From Aquipuribacter sp051216895 (GTDB lineage Bacteria; Actinomycetota; Actinomycetes; Actinomycetales; JBBAYJ01), in contig NZ_JBPKAO010000012.1 of assembly GCF_051216895.1 (NCBI RefSeq), positions 62,001 to 126,000 on the forward strand: 64,000 nucleotides of DNA, read 5' to 3'. The translations under genes were made by a program, and so were the position numbers. The notes beneath the pieces were generated by a model. That model did no database searches and was not told the DNA's origin. It was given only the letters and a program-made list of their open reading frames with translations. Positions 25,296 to 33,517 of the stretch are shown here, piece after piece. The first letter of the stretch is position 1. Each line of letters opens with the position of its first letter.

Positions 25296-28200
25296 TCAGC
25301 CGCTGCGGACGCTGACCGTGCTGCCGTTGCGGCCGTGCTCCACGTGGACCTGCCGCGGCAGCCGCTGCTGCAGCTCGCCCACGTGGCTGACCACGCCGAC
25401 CATGCGGCCGTGCTCCTGCAGCTGGTCCAGGACGTCCATGGCCCGGTCGAGGCTGTCGGCGTCGAGCGTGCCGAAGCCCTCGTCGACGAACAGCGCGTCG
25501 ATCCGGGACCCGCCGGCCTCGGCGGTCACGACGTCGGCCAGGCCCAGGGCGAGGGCGAGGCTGGCCAGGAACGTCTCGCCGCCGGACAGCGTCCCGGCCG
25601 GGCGCTGACGTCCGGTCCAGGCGTCCAGGACGGCCAGGCCGAGCCCCGCGCGACGACGGCGGTCCTCCCCCTCCTCGACGTGGGCCAGGGCGTAGCGGCC
25701 GTCGCTCATGCCGTCCAGGCGCAGGTTGGCGGCCTCGACGACCTGCTGCAGGTGCGCCGCCAGCACGTACGTGGACAGGGCGATGCCCTTGTCGTTGGTG
25801 CCGTTGCAGAGCTCGGCCAGCGCACGGGTGGTCTCGGCGCGTGTGCGCAGCGGACCGGCCCGTCGCTCGGCGTCGACCAGCTGAGGGGCGCTGCGGGCGA
25901 GGCCGTCACGGACCGACCGGGCCGCAGCCAGGGACGCCTCGGCGTCGCGGCGGGCCAGCTCGGCCGCCGCCAGCTGCCCGGCGAGGTCGGCCTCGTGCCG
26001 CTGCGCCTCCGCGAGGTGCTCGGCCGCCCGGGCGAGCAGGTCCTCGGGGTGGGCAGGCTGCTCGCCGGCCGCGGCCGGCTCCTCGGGGAGGGGGAGACCC
26101 AGCACCCCGGACAGCTCCCCGGACAGCTCCCCGATCCGCAGGGTGACGGCGTGCAGGTCTCGGCCGTGGGCGGTCACCGCGCCCCGGACCTCCTCGCGCC
26201 AGGCCCGTGGGCGGGCCGCGGCCGCGGCGGCCGCCACGTCGTCCCAGCCGGCCTCCGCCGCCGCGGCGCGGGCGGCGTCACGGGTCCGACCGAGCTCCTG
26301 CAGCGCCACCGCGCACGCGTCCACGGCGTCACCCGCGGCGCGCAGCAGCGACAACCGGGCGAGGCCGGCCGCCGCCTGCCGGGTCCAGACGCCGGCGGGC
26401 GGCTCGTCGGCGGGGTCTGCGCCGAGCGCGTCGCGCAGCCCTGCCCGCAGGTGCTCCGACTGCTCCCGCAGCGCCAGGAGGGCGGCCGCCACGAGGTCGC
26501 GCGCGGACTCCGCGGCACCCAGCGCCGCGCCGAGCCGGGACTGCTCCTGCCCCAGGGCGTCGAGCCGTGCGGCGGTGACCTGCGCCGAGGTCGCGGCGTC
26601 CTCGGCGGCCCGGTGCCTCGACCGGGCCTGAACGAGGACCTCGGTCACGGCGTCGCGCACGTCGTCCAGGGCGGCGGGACCGATCAGCAGCCGCAGCGGC
26701 GGGACCTCGACCTGGGGGGTCGCCTCGGTGCTCAGCTGGGCGTGGCACTCCTCGCGGCGGGCGACGGCGGTGGCCACGTCCGCGGCGGTGCGGGCGGCCG
26801 CGGCGGCGGCGCGGGCGGCCGCAGGGCGGGCCCGCTCCTCGGCGAGGACGTCGACGGCGGGGTCACCGTCGCCGGCCGGCGCCGGGTGGACGGTCGACCC
26901 GCAGACGCCGCAGGGCTCCCCGTCGACGAGGGCGGCCGCCAGCTCGACCGCCATGCCGTCCAGGCGGGCACGGCGCAGCCGGTCCAGGGTGTGCTCGGCG
27001 GCCCGCTGCCCCTCGCGTGCCGAGAGGTCGGCGCGCTCGGCGTCGGCGACGGCGGCGGTGAGCGCCGTGAGCCGCCCCGTCAGGGCCGCGGCGCGCTCCC
27101 ACCGCTCGACCTCGCGCCGCGCCCCGTCGGTGGTGGAGGCGCGGTGCTGGAGGTCGTCGAGCTCGGCCTGCACGGCCAGCAACCGGTCGGGGAGCTCCCG
27201 CGCCCTCGCCCGGACCGCGTCGACGGCCGCGTCGGCGTCGGCGCGTTCGCCCTCGCGGGCGGCGAGGTCCGACTGCAGGCCCTGCCACCGCTCGACGTCG
27301 CGGCCGAGGGCCACCAGCGCGGCGTTGGTCGTCACGGCGTCGTCGACGTGGCGCTGCAACCCGACGCCCAGCGCCACCACGGCGTCGACGTCCACCCCGG
27401 CCAGGTCGGTCACGTCGGGCGGCCCGGCCTCGCCGGCCAGGTCGGCCAGGTCGGCCAGGTCGGCCAGGTCGGCCAGGTCGGCCAGGTCGGCCAGGTCAGG
27501 GTCGTCCACCTCGACGTCGTCGGGCAGGCCGGAGAGCGCGTCGCGGGCGGCCTCCACCGCCTCGTCGGCCCGGACGAGCGCGCTGCGGTGCGCCTCGTGC
27601 AGGGCCACCACCTCGGCGGCCCGGTCGGCCTCGTCGAGCTCACGGGCCTGCTCGGCGACCGCCGGTGCGTCCCGCAGCAGCTCCTGCCGGGTTCGGGCGG
27701 CGCTCACCAGCTGCGACAGCAGACGGCTCCGGGTGTGCAGGCTCGCGTGCCGGGCCCGGGTCGTGGTGAGCGCGTCGTCGGCCGCGGTCGCGGCGGCGGC
27801 GGCGGTGACGACACCCTCCTCGGCCCGTCCCAGCAGCCCCAGGGCCCACGGCGTGAGGTCGGTGCCGGGGCGCTCGTCGACACCGGCGTGCGCGGCCACG
27901 GCGGCGGCCGCGGCCCCCACGGCGACGTCGGCGTCCGCCAGCGCGGTCCGGGCCCGGTCACGACGCTCCTTGAGCAGCTGCTCCACCGCCGTGAACCGGC
28001 TGGTGTCGAACAGCGCACGCAGGACGTCCGCCCGGTCCTCGTCCTTGGCCCGCAGGAACCTCGCGAAGTCGCCCTGGGGCAGCAGCACGACCTGGACGAA
28101 CTGCTCGTGCGACATCCCGACCAGGTCGGCGAGCTCGCTGTTGGCCTCCTGGACGCCCGTCCAGCGGACGTCGCAGTCGTCGGCGTCCAGGGCGGCGAGG

Positions 28201-28562
28201 TCGCGGGCGACCCGCACGCTCACCCCGGCCTTGTCGGTCGTCCACCCGGTCCCGCGCGAGCGGGGCCGGCGCTGGTCGGGCGAGCGGACGACGTGCACGG
28301 CCCGGCCCCCGACCGTCGCCCACAGCTCGACGCTGGTGCGGGTGGCGTCGTCGGCGTGGTCGCTGCGCAGCTGCTTGAGCCCCCGCGCCCCCGGGACCCG
28401 GCCGAACAGCGCGTAGCCGACCGCGTCCAGCAACGACGTCTTGCCCGCGCCGGTGGCTCCGCGCAGCAGGAACGGCCCCGCCCCGCTGACCTCGTCGAGG
28501 TCCAGGTCGACCGTGCCGGGGAACGGGCCGAAGGCCGTCACGCGGAGCCGGTGCGGTCTCAT
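25296..28562 (-). CDS. sbcC: Exonuclease SbcCD subunit C (Rad50-like)
   Basis: 1088 residues. N-terminal ATPase half: FGPFPGTVDLDLDE and Walker A LLRGATGAGKTSLLDA, Q-loop LLPQGDFARFLRA. Long Ala/Glu/Arg-rich coiled coils flank a zinc hook CGVC (GEPCGVCGSTVHPAP, near residue 550). The C-terminal half has the signature GTLSGGETFLASLALALGLADV and Walker B DALFVDEGFGTLD. With SbcD it cuts hairpin and blocked DNA ends. In the first coil, near residues 355-376, seven perfect DLA triplets come from a 9-bp repeat. The start ATG 28562 overlaps the sbcD stop as ATGA. Confidence 0.95.
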   Translation of the reverse strand: MRPHRLRVTAFGPFPGTVDLDLDEVSGAGPFLLRGATGAGKTSLLDAVGYALFGRVPGARGLKQLRSDHADDATRTSVELWATVGGRAVHVVRSPDQRRPRSRGTGWTTDKAGVSVRVARDLAALDADDCDVRWTGVQEANSELADLVGMSHEQFVQVVLLPQGDFARFLRAKDEDRADVLRALFDTSRFTAVEQLLKERRDRARTALADADVAVGAAAAAVAAHAGVDERPGTDLTPWALGLLGRAEEGVVTAAAAATAADDALTTTRARHASLHTRSRLLSQLVSAARTRQELLRDAPAVAEQARELDEADRAAEVVALHEAHRSALVRADEAVEAARDALSGLPDDVEVDDPDLADLADLADLADLADLADLAGEAGPPDVTDLAGVDVDAVVALGVGLQRHVDDAVTTNAALVALGRDVERWQGLQSDLAAREGERADADAAVDAVRARARELPDRLLAVQAELDDLQHRASTTDGARREVERWERAAALTGRLTALTAAVADAERADLSAREGQRAAEHTLDRLRRARLDGMAVELAAALVDGEPCGVCGSTVHPAPAGDGDPAVDVLAEERARPAAARAAAAAARTAADVATAVARREECHAQLSTEATPQVEVPPLRLLIGPAALDDVRDAVTEVLVQARSRHRAAEDAATSAQVTAARLDALGQEQSRLGAALGAAESARDLVAAALLALREQSEHLRAGLRDALGADPADEPPAGVWTRQAAAGLARLSLLRAAGDAVDACAVALQELGRTRDAARAAAAEAGWDDVAAAAAAARPRAWREEVRGAVTAHGRDLHAVTLRIGELSGELSGVLGLPLPEEPAAAGEQPAHPEDLLARAAEHLAEAQRHEADLAGQLAAAELARRDAEASLAAARSVRDGLARSAPQLVDAERRAGPLRTRAETTRALAELCNGTNDKGIALSTYVLAAHLQQVVEAANLRLDGMSDGRYALAHVEEGEDRRRRAGLGLAVLDAWTGRQRPAGTLSGGETFLASLALALGLADVVTAEAGGSRIDALFVDEGFGTLDADSLDRAMDVLDQLQEHGRMVGVVSHVGELQQRLPRQVHVEHGRNGSTVSVRSG
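27435..27497. repeat. 9-bp x 7 tandem repeat inside sbcC
   Basis: Seven identical GGCCAGGTC units on the + strand. On the coding strand they give (DLA)n, inserted in the first coiled-coil arm after DVEVDDP. The unit keeps the frame, so the arm length could change without breaking the protein. Confidence 0.95.
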
Positions 28563-29920
28563 GCCGCGCCCTCGTGACGGGTGCCCGTGGCCCCCTCGCC
28601 CGACCCGTCCGCCAGCACGGCCTCCAGCTCGAGGTCCAGCAGCTCCGTCTGCTCCGCGTCGACCCCGGCGAGCTCGTGCACCAGCTGCTCGGTCCGCTCG
28701 GCCGACACGGCCCGGAAGGCCGCAGCCAGGGCGTCGCGCTCGGTCGTCGTGGCCGGCGTGCCCCGGACGTGGTGCACGAAACCCACCGCGACGTCGGTGT
28801 CGGTCACGGCCCCGACCGGGAGCCGGGCGTGGGGGACCGCGGGCTCGCGCCCCTGGGGGACCCACTCCAGCAAGACGGCGTGCGGGAACCGGGTCTGCAG
28901 CCGTCGCATGGCGTCGGCCGGGCGCTCCGCGTCGGTCAGGACCGCCTTGACGTGGTCGGCCTCGGCCGTGGCCCACGCGGGGTCGACCAGCAGGTCCGCG
29001 AGGGTGCCGCTGAGCTGCGTCAGCCGACGGTGCACCGGCGCCGGCACCCGCTCGACGCCCACGCCCCCCGCCCCGTCGAGGTCGACCAGCCAGCTGCCCT
29101 TGGCGTGGTCGCGCTCGGAGAACGAGAAGGCGACGGGCGAGCCGCTGTAGCGCAACGCCGGGGCGAGCACCTGCGAGCCGTGCAGGTGGCCCAGCGCCCC
29201 GTAGCCGAAGGGTGCGAAGGCGTCCGTGGCGACCCGGTCGACCGTGCCGACCCGGGGCCCCGCACCGGTCCCGCCCGCCACCGCCCGGCCCGGCGGGCAG
29301 CACCCGATCTCGCGCTCGCTGTCGGAGCGGTGCTCCGGCAGGACCCCGGCCACCCAGGTGTGGGCCATGACGACGGTCCGGGCGCGTCCGGCGTGGCGGG
29401 CCTCGGCCGCGGCCAGCGCCGCGGCGCGCGCGACCACGCCCTGCTGGCTGCGCTCGACCTGCTCCACGGCCGGCAGCCCGGGCCGGGAGGCGCGGGCCAG
29501 CAGACCGGCGGTGGTCGTGGGCTCGAGGAACGGCAGCGGGTAGAACGCGACCGGGCCGTGCTCGTCGTGCAGGACGACGGGCTCGCCGACACGCGCCGGG
29601 TCGCAGCGGACGTGGACCCCCGCCCGCCCGAGCAGACCGCCGTGGGCGCCGAGCCGGGCCGGGGAGTCGTGGTTGCCGCTGGACACGACCACCTGCGCCC
29701 CGGCCTCCCGGACCTGCTCCAGCGCCCGGTCCCAGGTGGCGAGCGCCTCGACCGGGGGGATGGCGCGGTCGAAGACGTCACCGGCGACGAGCAGGACGTC
29801 GACCTGCTCGTCGCGGACCACCTCGACCACGTGGTCCACCCACGCCTCGTGGGCGTCGGTGAGGTCGGCCCCGTGCAGACGGCGACCCAGGTGCCAGTCG
29901 GAGGTGTGGAGCAGGCGCAT
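28559..29920 (-). CDS. sbcD: Exonuclease SbcCD subunit D (Mre11-like)
   Basis: 453 residues. Mre11-type phosphoesterase motifs are present in order: HTSDWHLGRRLHG, LLVAGDVFDRAIPP, VVSSGNHDSPARLG, TVVMAHTWVAG and YGALGHLHGSQ. These supply the two-metal site for nuclease action. The C-terminal part contains the SbcC-binding region and ends Glu-rich. ATG 29920 is six bases after TAGCGT (29932-29927), so it starts a leaderless message carrying sbcD and then sbcC. The member is longer than the E. coli protein (about 400), with extra low-complexity loops (ASRPGLPAVEQ, CPPGRAVAGGTGAG). Confidence 0.94.
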   Translation of the reverse strand: MRLLHTSDWHLGRRLHGADLTDAHEAWVDHVVEVVRDEQVDVLLVAGDVFDRAIPPVEALATWDRALEQVREAGAQVVVSSGNHDSPARLGAHGGLLGRAGVHVRCDPARVGEPVVLHDEHGPVAFYPLPFLEPTTTAGLLARASRPGLPAVEQVERSQQGVVARAAALAAAEARHAGRARTVVMAHTWVAGVLPEHRSDSEREIGCCPPGRAVAGGTGAGPRVGTVDRVATDAFAPFGYGALGHLHGSQVLAPALRYSGSPVAFSFSERDHAKGSWLVDLDGAGGVGVERVPAPVHRRLTQLSGTLADLLVDPAWATAEADHVKAVLTDAERPADAMRRLQTRFPHAVLLEWVPQGREPAVPHARLPVGAVTDTDVAVGFVHHVRGTPATTTERDALAAAFRAVSAERTEQLVHELAGVDAEQTELLDLELEAVLADGSGEGATGTRHEGAA

Positions 29921-29926
29921 GCCACG

Positions 29927-29932
29927 ACGCTA
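29927..29932 (-). promoter_or_regulatory. -10 box of sbcD-sbcC
   Basis: TAGCGT on the - strand, six bases before ATG 29920, no Shine-Dalgarno. Identical box and gap to phoD. Confidence 0.55.
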
Positions 29933-30019
29933 TGTCGGGGCCCGGACACAACCCGGGAGGCGCGGCGGCCCCGCGCCGGTCGGCTCTCGCCGGGACCGGC
30001 CCCGCGCACGGGGGTGCGG

Positions 30020-30397
30020 TCAGTGGCGCCTGACCGGACCGTCGTCCGGGTCGTGAGGACCACCCAGGCCCGCTCCCCCGACCTCGGGGGACCCCGGGGC
30101 GGGCGGGGGGTCCCCGGCGCCCGGACCCCCGGCCTCCTCGGCCAGCTCGTCGCGGAGCCGGGCGTCGGCCAGGTCGGAGCGCACCCGGACCCTGCGGACC
30201 CTCCGGTTCATGTCCCGGACCAGCAGGACCAGCGTCACCGCCACGAAGAACGTGACGAGGAAGCCGATCGTCCCCGGCGTGACGAGCTCGTCCGGGGGGG
30301 TGTCGGGGACGATCTCGGCGGGCTCGGGGGTGGCCGTCATGGCCAGGGACGTCCCCAGGTGGGCCGCCACTGCCTGCGCGACGTCGAGCGGGGTCAC
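30020..30397 (-). CDS. Small single-pass membrane protein (Rv1083-like)
   Basis: 125 residues from GTG 30397, overlapping the mca stop as GTGA. The N-terminal 45 residues are outside-type (Pro/Thr-rich: MTATPEPAEIVPDTPPDE). One membrane helix follows (TIGFLVTFFVAVTLVLLV), then a strongly basic segment DMNRRVRRVRVRSDLADARLRDELAEEAGG and a Gly/Pro-rich tail. The same arrangement, a small membrane protein directly after mca, is what I recall for Rv1083 in M. tuberculosis. Function is unknown. Co-translation with mca is expected. Confidence 0.78.
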   Translation of the reverse strand: MTPLDVAQAVAAHLGTSLAMTATPEPAEIVPDTPPDELVTPGTIGFLVTFFVAVTLVLLVRDMNRRVRRVRVRSDLADARLRDELAEEAGGPGAGDPPPAPGSPEVGGAGLGGPHDPDDGPVRRH

Positions 30398-31305
30398 CGG
30401 GACGCCCCCGCACCCAGGTGCTCCCGGACGCCGGCGAACAGGTCGTCCTCGACGGTGTCGTCGCCCGAACCGACCACAGGACCCCCGACGTGGCTGCGCG
30501 CCAGCTCGAACTCCTCCGTCGGCCAGACCTGGCGGCGGGTCTCCGCCGGCACCGAGAACCACATGCCGTCCGGGTCGACCTGGGTCGCGTGGGCGCGCAG
30601 CGCGGCGTCCGCGGCGTCCAGGTAACCCGCGACGGGCACCCTGGTCGTGATGGGGCGCTCCTCGCGGTCGTCCCAGCGCTCCATCCACTCCGCGAACGGC
30701 GACTCGGCGCCCGCGTCCAGGAGGGCCTGGTGGTAGGTGAGGATCTTGGGCTTGGAGAAGGTCTGGTTGTAGTAGAGCTTGAGCGGCTGCCACGGCACCT
30801 CGCCGTGGCCCGCGTAGCGCCCGGGGTCGCCGGCGGCCTCGAAGGCCTCCATCGACACGTTGTGGCACATGATGTGGTCGGGGTGGGGGTAGCCGCCGTT
30901 CTCGTCGTACGTGGTCATCACGTGCGGCTTGAACTCGCGGACCAGCCGGACCAGCGGCGCGGCCGCGATCTCCAGCGGCTCCCGCGCGAAGCAGCCGTCG
31001 GGCAGCGGGGGCAGCGGGTCGCCCTCGGGCAGCCCCGAGTCGACGAACCCGAGCCAGCGGTGCTCCACACCGAGGATGCGGACGGCCTCGGCCATCTCCT
31101 TGCGGCGGAACCCGACGATGTCGCGCACGACCTCCGGGTCGTCCTGCAACCTGGGGTTGAGCACGTCGCCGCGCTCCCCCCCGGTGCAGCTCACGACCAG
31201 GACGCGGGCGCCCTCGGCCACGTAGCGGGCCATGGTGGCGGCCCCCTTGCTCGACTCGTCGTCGGGGTGCGCGTGCACCGCCATCAGGCGCAGCTGCTCG
31301 CCCAC
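30394..31305 (-). CDS. mca: Mycothiol S-conjugate amidase
   Basis: 303 residues of the LmbE/PIG-L family. The zinc motif AVHAHPDDESSKGAATMARY (His13, Asp16) and the later His in GGYPHPDHIMCHNVSME are present. SKGAAT with Lys20, and RWLGFVDSGLPEGDPLPPLPDGCFA, follow Mca rather than MshB. The enzyme cleaves mycothiol conjugates of toxins so that they can leave the cell as mercapturic acids. GTG 31305 has AGGAGG six bases upstream. It is divergent from the DUF4307 gene across 200 bases. This gene is the main reason to call the organism a mycothiol-producing actinomycete. Confidence 0.93.
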   Translation of the reverse strand: MGEQLRLMAVHAHPDDESSKGAATMARYVAEGARVLVVSCTGGERGDVLNPRLQDDPEVVRDIVGFRRKEMAEAVRILGVEHRWLGFVDSGLPEGDPLPPLPDGCFAREPLEIAAAPLVRLVREFKPHVMTTYDENGGYPHPDHIMCHNVSMEAFEAAGDPGRYAGHGEVPWQPLKLYYNQTFSKPKILTYHQALLDAGAESPFAEWMERWDDREERPITTRVPVAGYLDAADAALRAHATQVDPDGMWFSVPAETRRQVWPTEEFELARSHVGGPVVGSGDDTVEDDLFAGVREHLGAGASR

Positions 31306-31506
31306 GTGTGTCCTCCTGCATCATTGGTACGTCGACCTGCGGGCCCACGGACCCGCGGGACAGTGTCCCCGACACCGGCGACACCCGTGGACCCGGACCA
31401 CCCGGCAGACCGGGACGGGCCCCGGGCCCGGCATGGACCAGCACCACGCAGCACCCAGCGGCACGCACCACGGAGCACCAGCCGGCAGCAGAACAGAGGG
31501 AGCCCG
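31306..31506. other. Divergent intergenic region, mca / DUF4307
   Basis: Holds the AGGAGG site of mca at its left edge and AGAGGG before ATG 31507 at its right. No gene, and no strong palindrome. Promoters for both directions should lie here but no -10 stands out clearly; CAATGA near 31320-31327 on the - strand is the nearest AT-rich spot. Confidence 0.4.
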
Positions 31507-31941
31507 ATGAGCACGAGCGCAGGAGGGGGCGGCACGACGGCGCGGGCGCAGCAGGCGGGCGACGACGTCTCGGCGCGCTACGCACGTCCGCAGCGGCCCT
31601 GGCTCACCCGGACGCTGGCCGTGCTGGGGGTGGTGGCCGCGGTGGGCGCCTTCGCGCTGGTCGTGACCTCGCTGCTGGACGACGGCGTCCGCTTCCGCGA
31701 CGTCTCGTTCGCGGTGGTCGACGAGGACCTGGTGCAGGTGCGGTTCGAGGTGTACGCCGACGAGGGCGACCTGGTGCGGTGTCAGGTGCGGGCCGCCGAC
31801 GCCCGCTACGGCGACGTCGGGCAGGTCGACGTCGACCTGGGCCCGCTGCCGCCCGGCGGCGGTGAGGGCGCGACGGTGGACGTCCGGACGGTGGCGCCGG
31901 CCGCGAGCGCTTCCGTACGTGCCTGCGTGCGGCTGGAGTAG
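31507..31941 (+). CDS. DUF4307-type membrane protein (Rv1081c-like)
   Basis: 144 residues. A short basic N-terminus (ARYARPQRPWLTR) leads into one membrane helix (TLAVLGVVAAVGAFALVVTSLL), then an outside domain of about 85 residues (VRFRDVSFAVVDEDLVQVRFEVYADEGDLVRCQVRAADARYGDVGQ). The pattern fits DUF4307, found beside mca and greA in actinobacteria. The two cysteines (in VRCQV and RACVRL) might form a disulfide. Function unknown. It lies just upstream of greA on the same strand. Confidence 0.82.
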   Translation: MSTSAGGGGTTARAQQAGDDVSARYARPQRPWLTRTLAVLGVVAAVGAFALVVTSLLDDGVRFRDVSFAVVDEDLVQVRFEVYADEGDLVRCQVRAADARYGDVGQVDVDLGPLPPGGGEGATVDVRTVAPAASASVRACVRLE

Positions 31942-31945
31942 CGGG

Positions 31946-31951
31946 TATCCT
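31946..31951 (+). promoter_or_regulatory. Possible -10 box for greA
   Basis: TATCCT immediately after the DUF4307 stop. It would start a message near 31959 with a leader of about 107 bases before greA. No clear -35. Confidence 0.35.
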
Positions 31952-32065
31952 CGGCCTCTTGCCCCTTGCAGGTGCCGGAGCCTGACGGCCCGCGGGGGCG
32001 GGGCAGGACGCCGGCGCAGCACCGTTGCCGCGGCCGCCCACCGCTGCGAGACGAGGAGACACCGC

Positions 32066-32563
32066 ATGTCCGACACCAGCACCAACGTGACCTGGCTGAC
32101 CCAGGAGGCCTACGACCGGCTCAAGGCCGAGCTCGACCACCTGACCGGCGAGGGCCGCCTGGAGCTGGCGCGCAAGATCGAGGCCGCGCGCGAGGAGGGC
32201 GACCTCAAGGAGAACGGCGGCTACCACGCGGCCAAGGACGAGCAGGGCAAGCAGGAGGCCCGGATCCGCCAGCTCGAGCAGATGCTCGAGGAGGCGCAGA
32301 TCGGGGCCGCCGGTGACGTCGTCGTCGACGGCAAGGTCCACTCCGGGATGGTCGTGACCGCCGAGGTCGGCGGCGCGGAGGAGCGGTTCCTGCTGGGCAG
32401 CCGCGAGATGGCGGCCACGACCGACCTGGACGTCTTCAGCGAGAAGTCGCCGCTGGGCGGCGCCGTGCTGGGCAAGAAGGTCGGCACCAAGACCAAGTTC
32501 ACCGCGCCCAACGGCCGCGAGATCCCCGTCAAGATCCTCAAGGCGGAGCCCTTCACGGGCTGA
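32066..32563 (+). CDS. greA: Transcription elongation factor GreA
   Basis: 165 residues, the usual length. N-terminal coiled-coil domain with WLTQEAYDRLKAELDHL, the acidic tip region KIEAAREEGDLKENGGYHAAKDEQG (Asp and Glu that help the polymerase cut backtracked RNA) and RIRQLEQMLEEAQI. The C-terminal FKBP-like domain includes LGSREMAATTDLDVFSEKSPLGGAVLGKKVG. ATG 32066 with GAGGAG seven bases upstream. A strong hairpin lies 16 bases after the stop. The gene order greA-DUF4307-mca matches other mycothiol-making actinobacteria. Confidence 0.96.
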   Translation: MSDTSTNVTWLTQEAYDRLKAELDHLTGEGRLELARKIEAAREEGDLKENGGYHAAKDEQGKQEARIRQLEQMLEEAQIGAAGDVVVDGKVHSGMVVTAEVGGAEERFLLGSREMAATTDLDVFSEKSPLGGAVLGKKVGTKTKFTAPNGREIPVKILKAEPFTG

Positions 32564-32579
32564 GCGGACCTGCCCGTCC

Positions 32580-32617
32580 GACGACGGCCCCCCACCTGCT
32601 GGTGGGGGGCCGTCGTC
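32580..32617. terminator. Strong bidirectional hairpin terminator
   Basis: Perfect 17-bp stem (GACGACGGCCCCCCACC and its complement) with a TGCT loop, between the convergent greA and ABC-2 permease genes. No long T-run on either side, as is common in high-GC actinobacteria. It should serve both directions. Confidence 0.85.
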
Positions 32618-32623
32618 GTCGGC

Positions 32624-33517
32624 TCAGCGGGCGGCGGCGCGCTGGTACTGCCGGACGGTGAGCGGGACGAACACCACGAGGATGGCGATGCCCCACAGGA
32701 CCGTGTAGAGCACCGGGTTCTCCAGCGCCCAGCCCTCGGGCGGCGGTGTGCCCTCCGGGATGTTGCCGAACAGCTCGCGGGAGGCCTGCGTCACGGTGGA
32801 CACCGGGTTCCAGCTGGCGAACACCCGCAGCGGGGCGGGGAAGCTCTCCAGCGGCACGAACGTGTTCGCGATGAACGTCAGCGGGAAGATGACGATGAAC
32901 GTGACGTTGTTGAACACCTCGGGCGTGCGGACCAGCAGGCCGAAGAACGCCATGATCCAGCTGATGCAGTAGGCGAAGAACAGCAGCAGCACGTAGCCCA
33001 GCAGCGCCTCGACCACCGAGGTGTCGATCCGCCAGCCGATGATCAGGCTGGTCAGGGACATGATGATGATCGTCAGGACGTTGTTGACGACGTCGGCGGT
33101 GGTGCGCCCGACCAGTACCGCGGACGGCGCCATGGGCAGGGAGCGGAACCGGTCGATGATGCCGGTCTTCACGTCCTGGGCCATCCCGGCGCCAGTGATG
33201 GTGGCGCCGAAGATGACCGTCTGGGCGAAGATGCCCGCGATCAGGTACTCGCGGTAGGCGGCCGGGTCGACCCGGCCGTCGCCGACCGTGATCGCACCCC
33301 CGAACACGTAGGCGAACAGCAGGATGAACATGATCGGGCTGACGATGGAGCCGACCAGCAGGTCGGGGACCCGCTTGATCTTGATGAGGTTGCGCCGGGC
33401 GACGGTCCAGCCGTCGTTCAGCGCCGTGAACGGGCCGGTCGTGACGACGGGCCGCTCGCGGGGGCCGCGCGGGCGGGGCGGGGTGGTGCCTGCGGTGGTG
33501 GTCCCGGTGGTGCTCAT
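32624..33517 (-). CDS. ABC-2 type permease (DrrB-like)
   Basis: 297 residues. After a Thr/Pro-rich cytoplasmic N-terminus come six membrane segments with the ABC-2 drug-export features. These are RNLIKIKRVPDLLVGSIVSPIMFILLFAYVFGG, DVKTGIIDRFRSLPMAPSAVLVGRTTADVV (the DrrB-type EAA-like loop), and FPLTFIANTFVPLESFPAPLRVFASWNPVS. Family members export daunorubicin and other lipophilic compounds or lipids; the substrate is unknown here and no biosynthetic cluster is near. ATG 33517 overlaps the ATPase stop by four bases. Confidence 0.88.
   Translation of the reverse strand: MSTTGTTTAGTTPPRPRGPRERPVVTTGPFTALNDGWTVARRNLIKIKRVPDLLVGSIVSPIMFILLFAYVFGGAITVGDGRVDPAAYREYLIAGIFAQTVIFGATITGAGMAQDVKTGIIDRFRSLPMAPSAVLVGRTTADVVNNVLTIIIMSLTSLIIGWRIDTSVVEALLGYVLLLFFAYCISWIMAFFGLLVRTPEVFNNVTFIVIFPLTFIANTFVPLESFPAPLRVFASWNPVSTVTQASRELFGNIPEGTPPPEGWALENPVLYTVLWGIAILVVFVPLTVRQYQRAAAR

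Noticed and set aside
25248..28577. A + strand open frame of about 1100 codons opposite sbcC
   Set aside because: Shadow of sbcC; composition is biased and no domain is visible. The same holds for other long antisense frames in the window.
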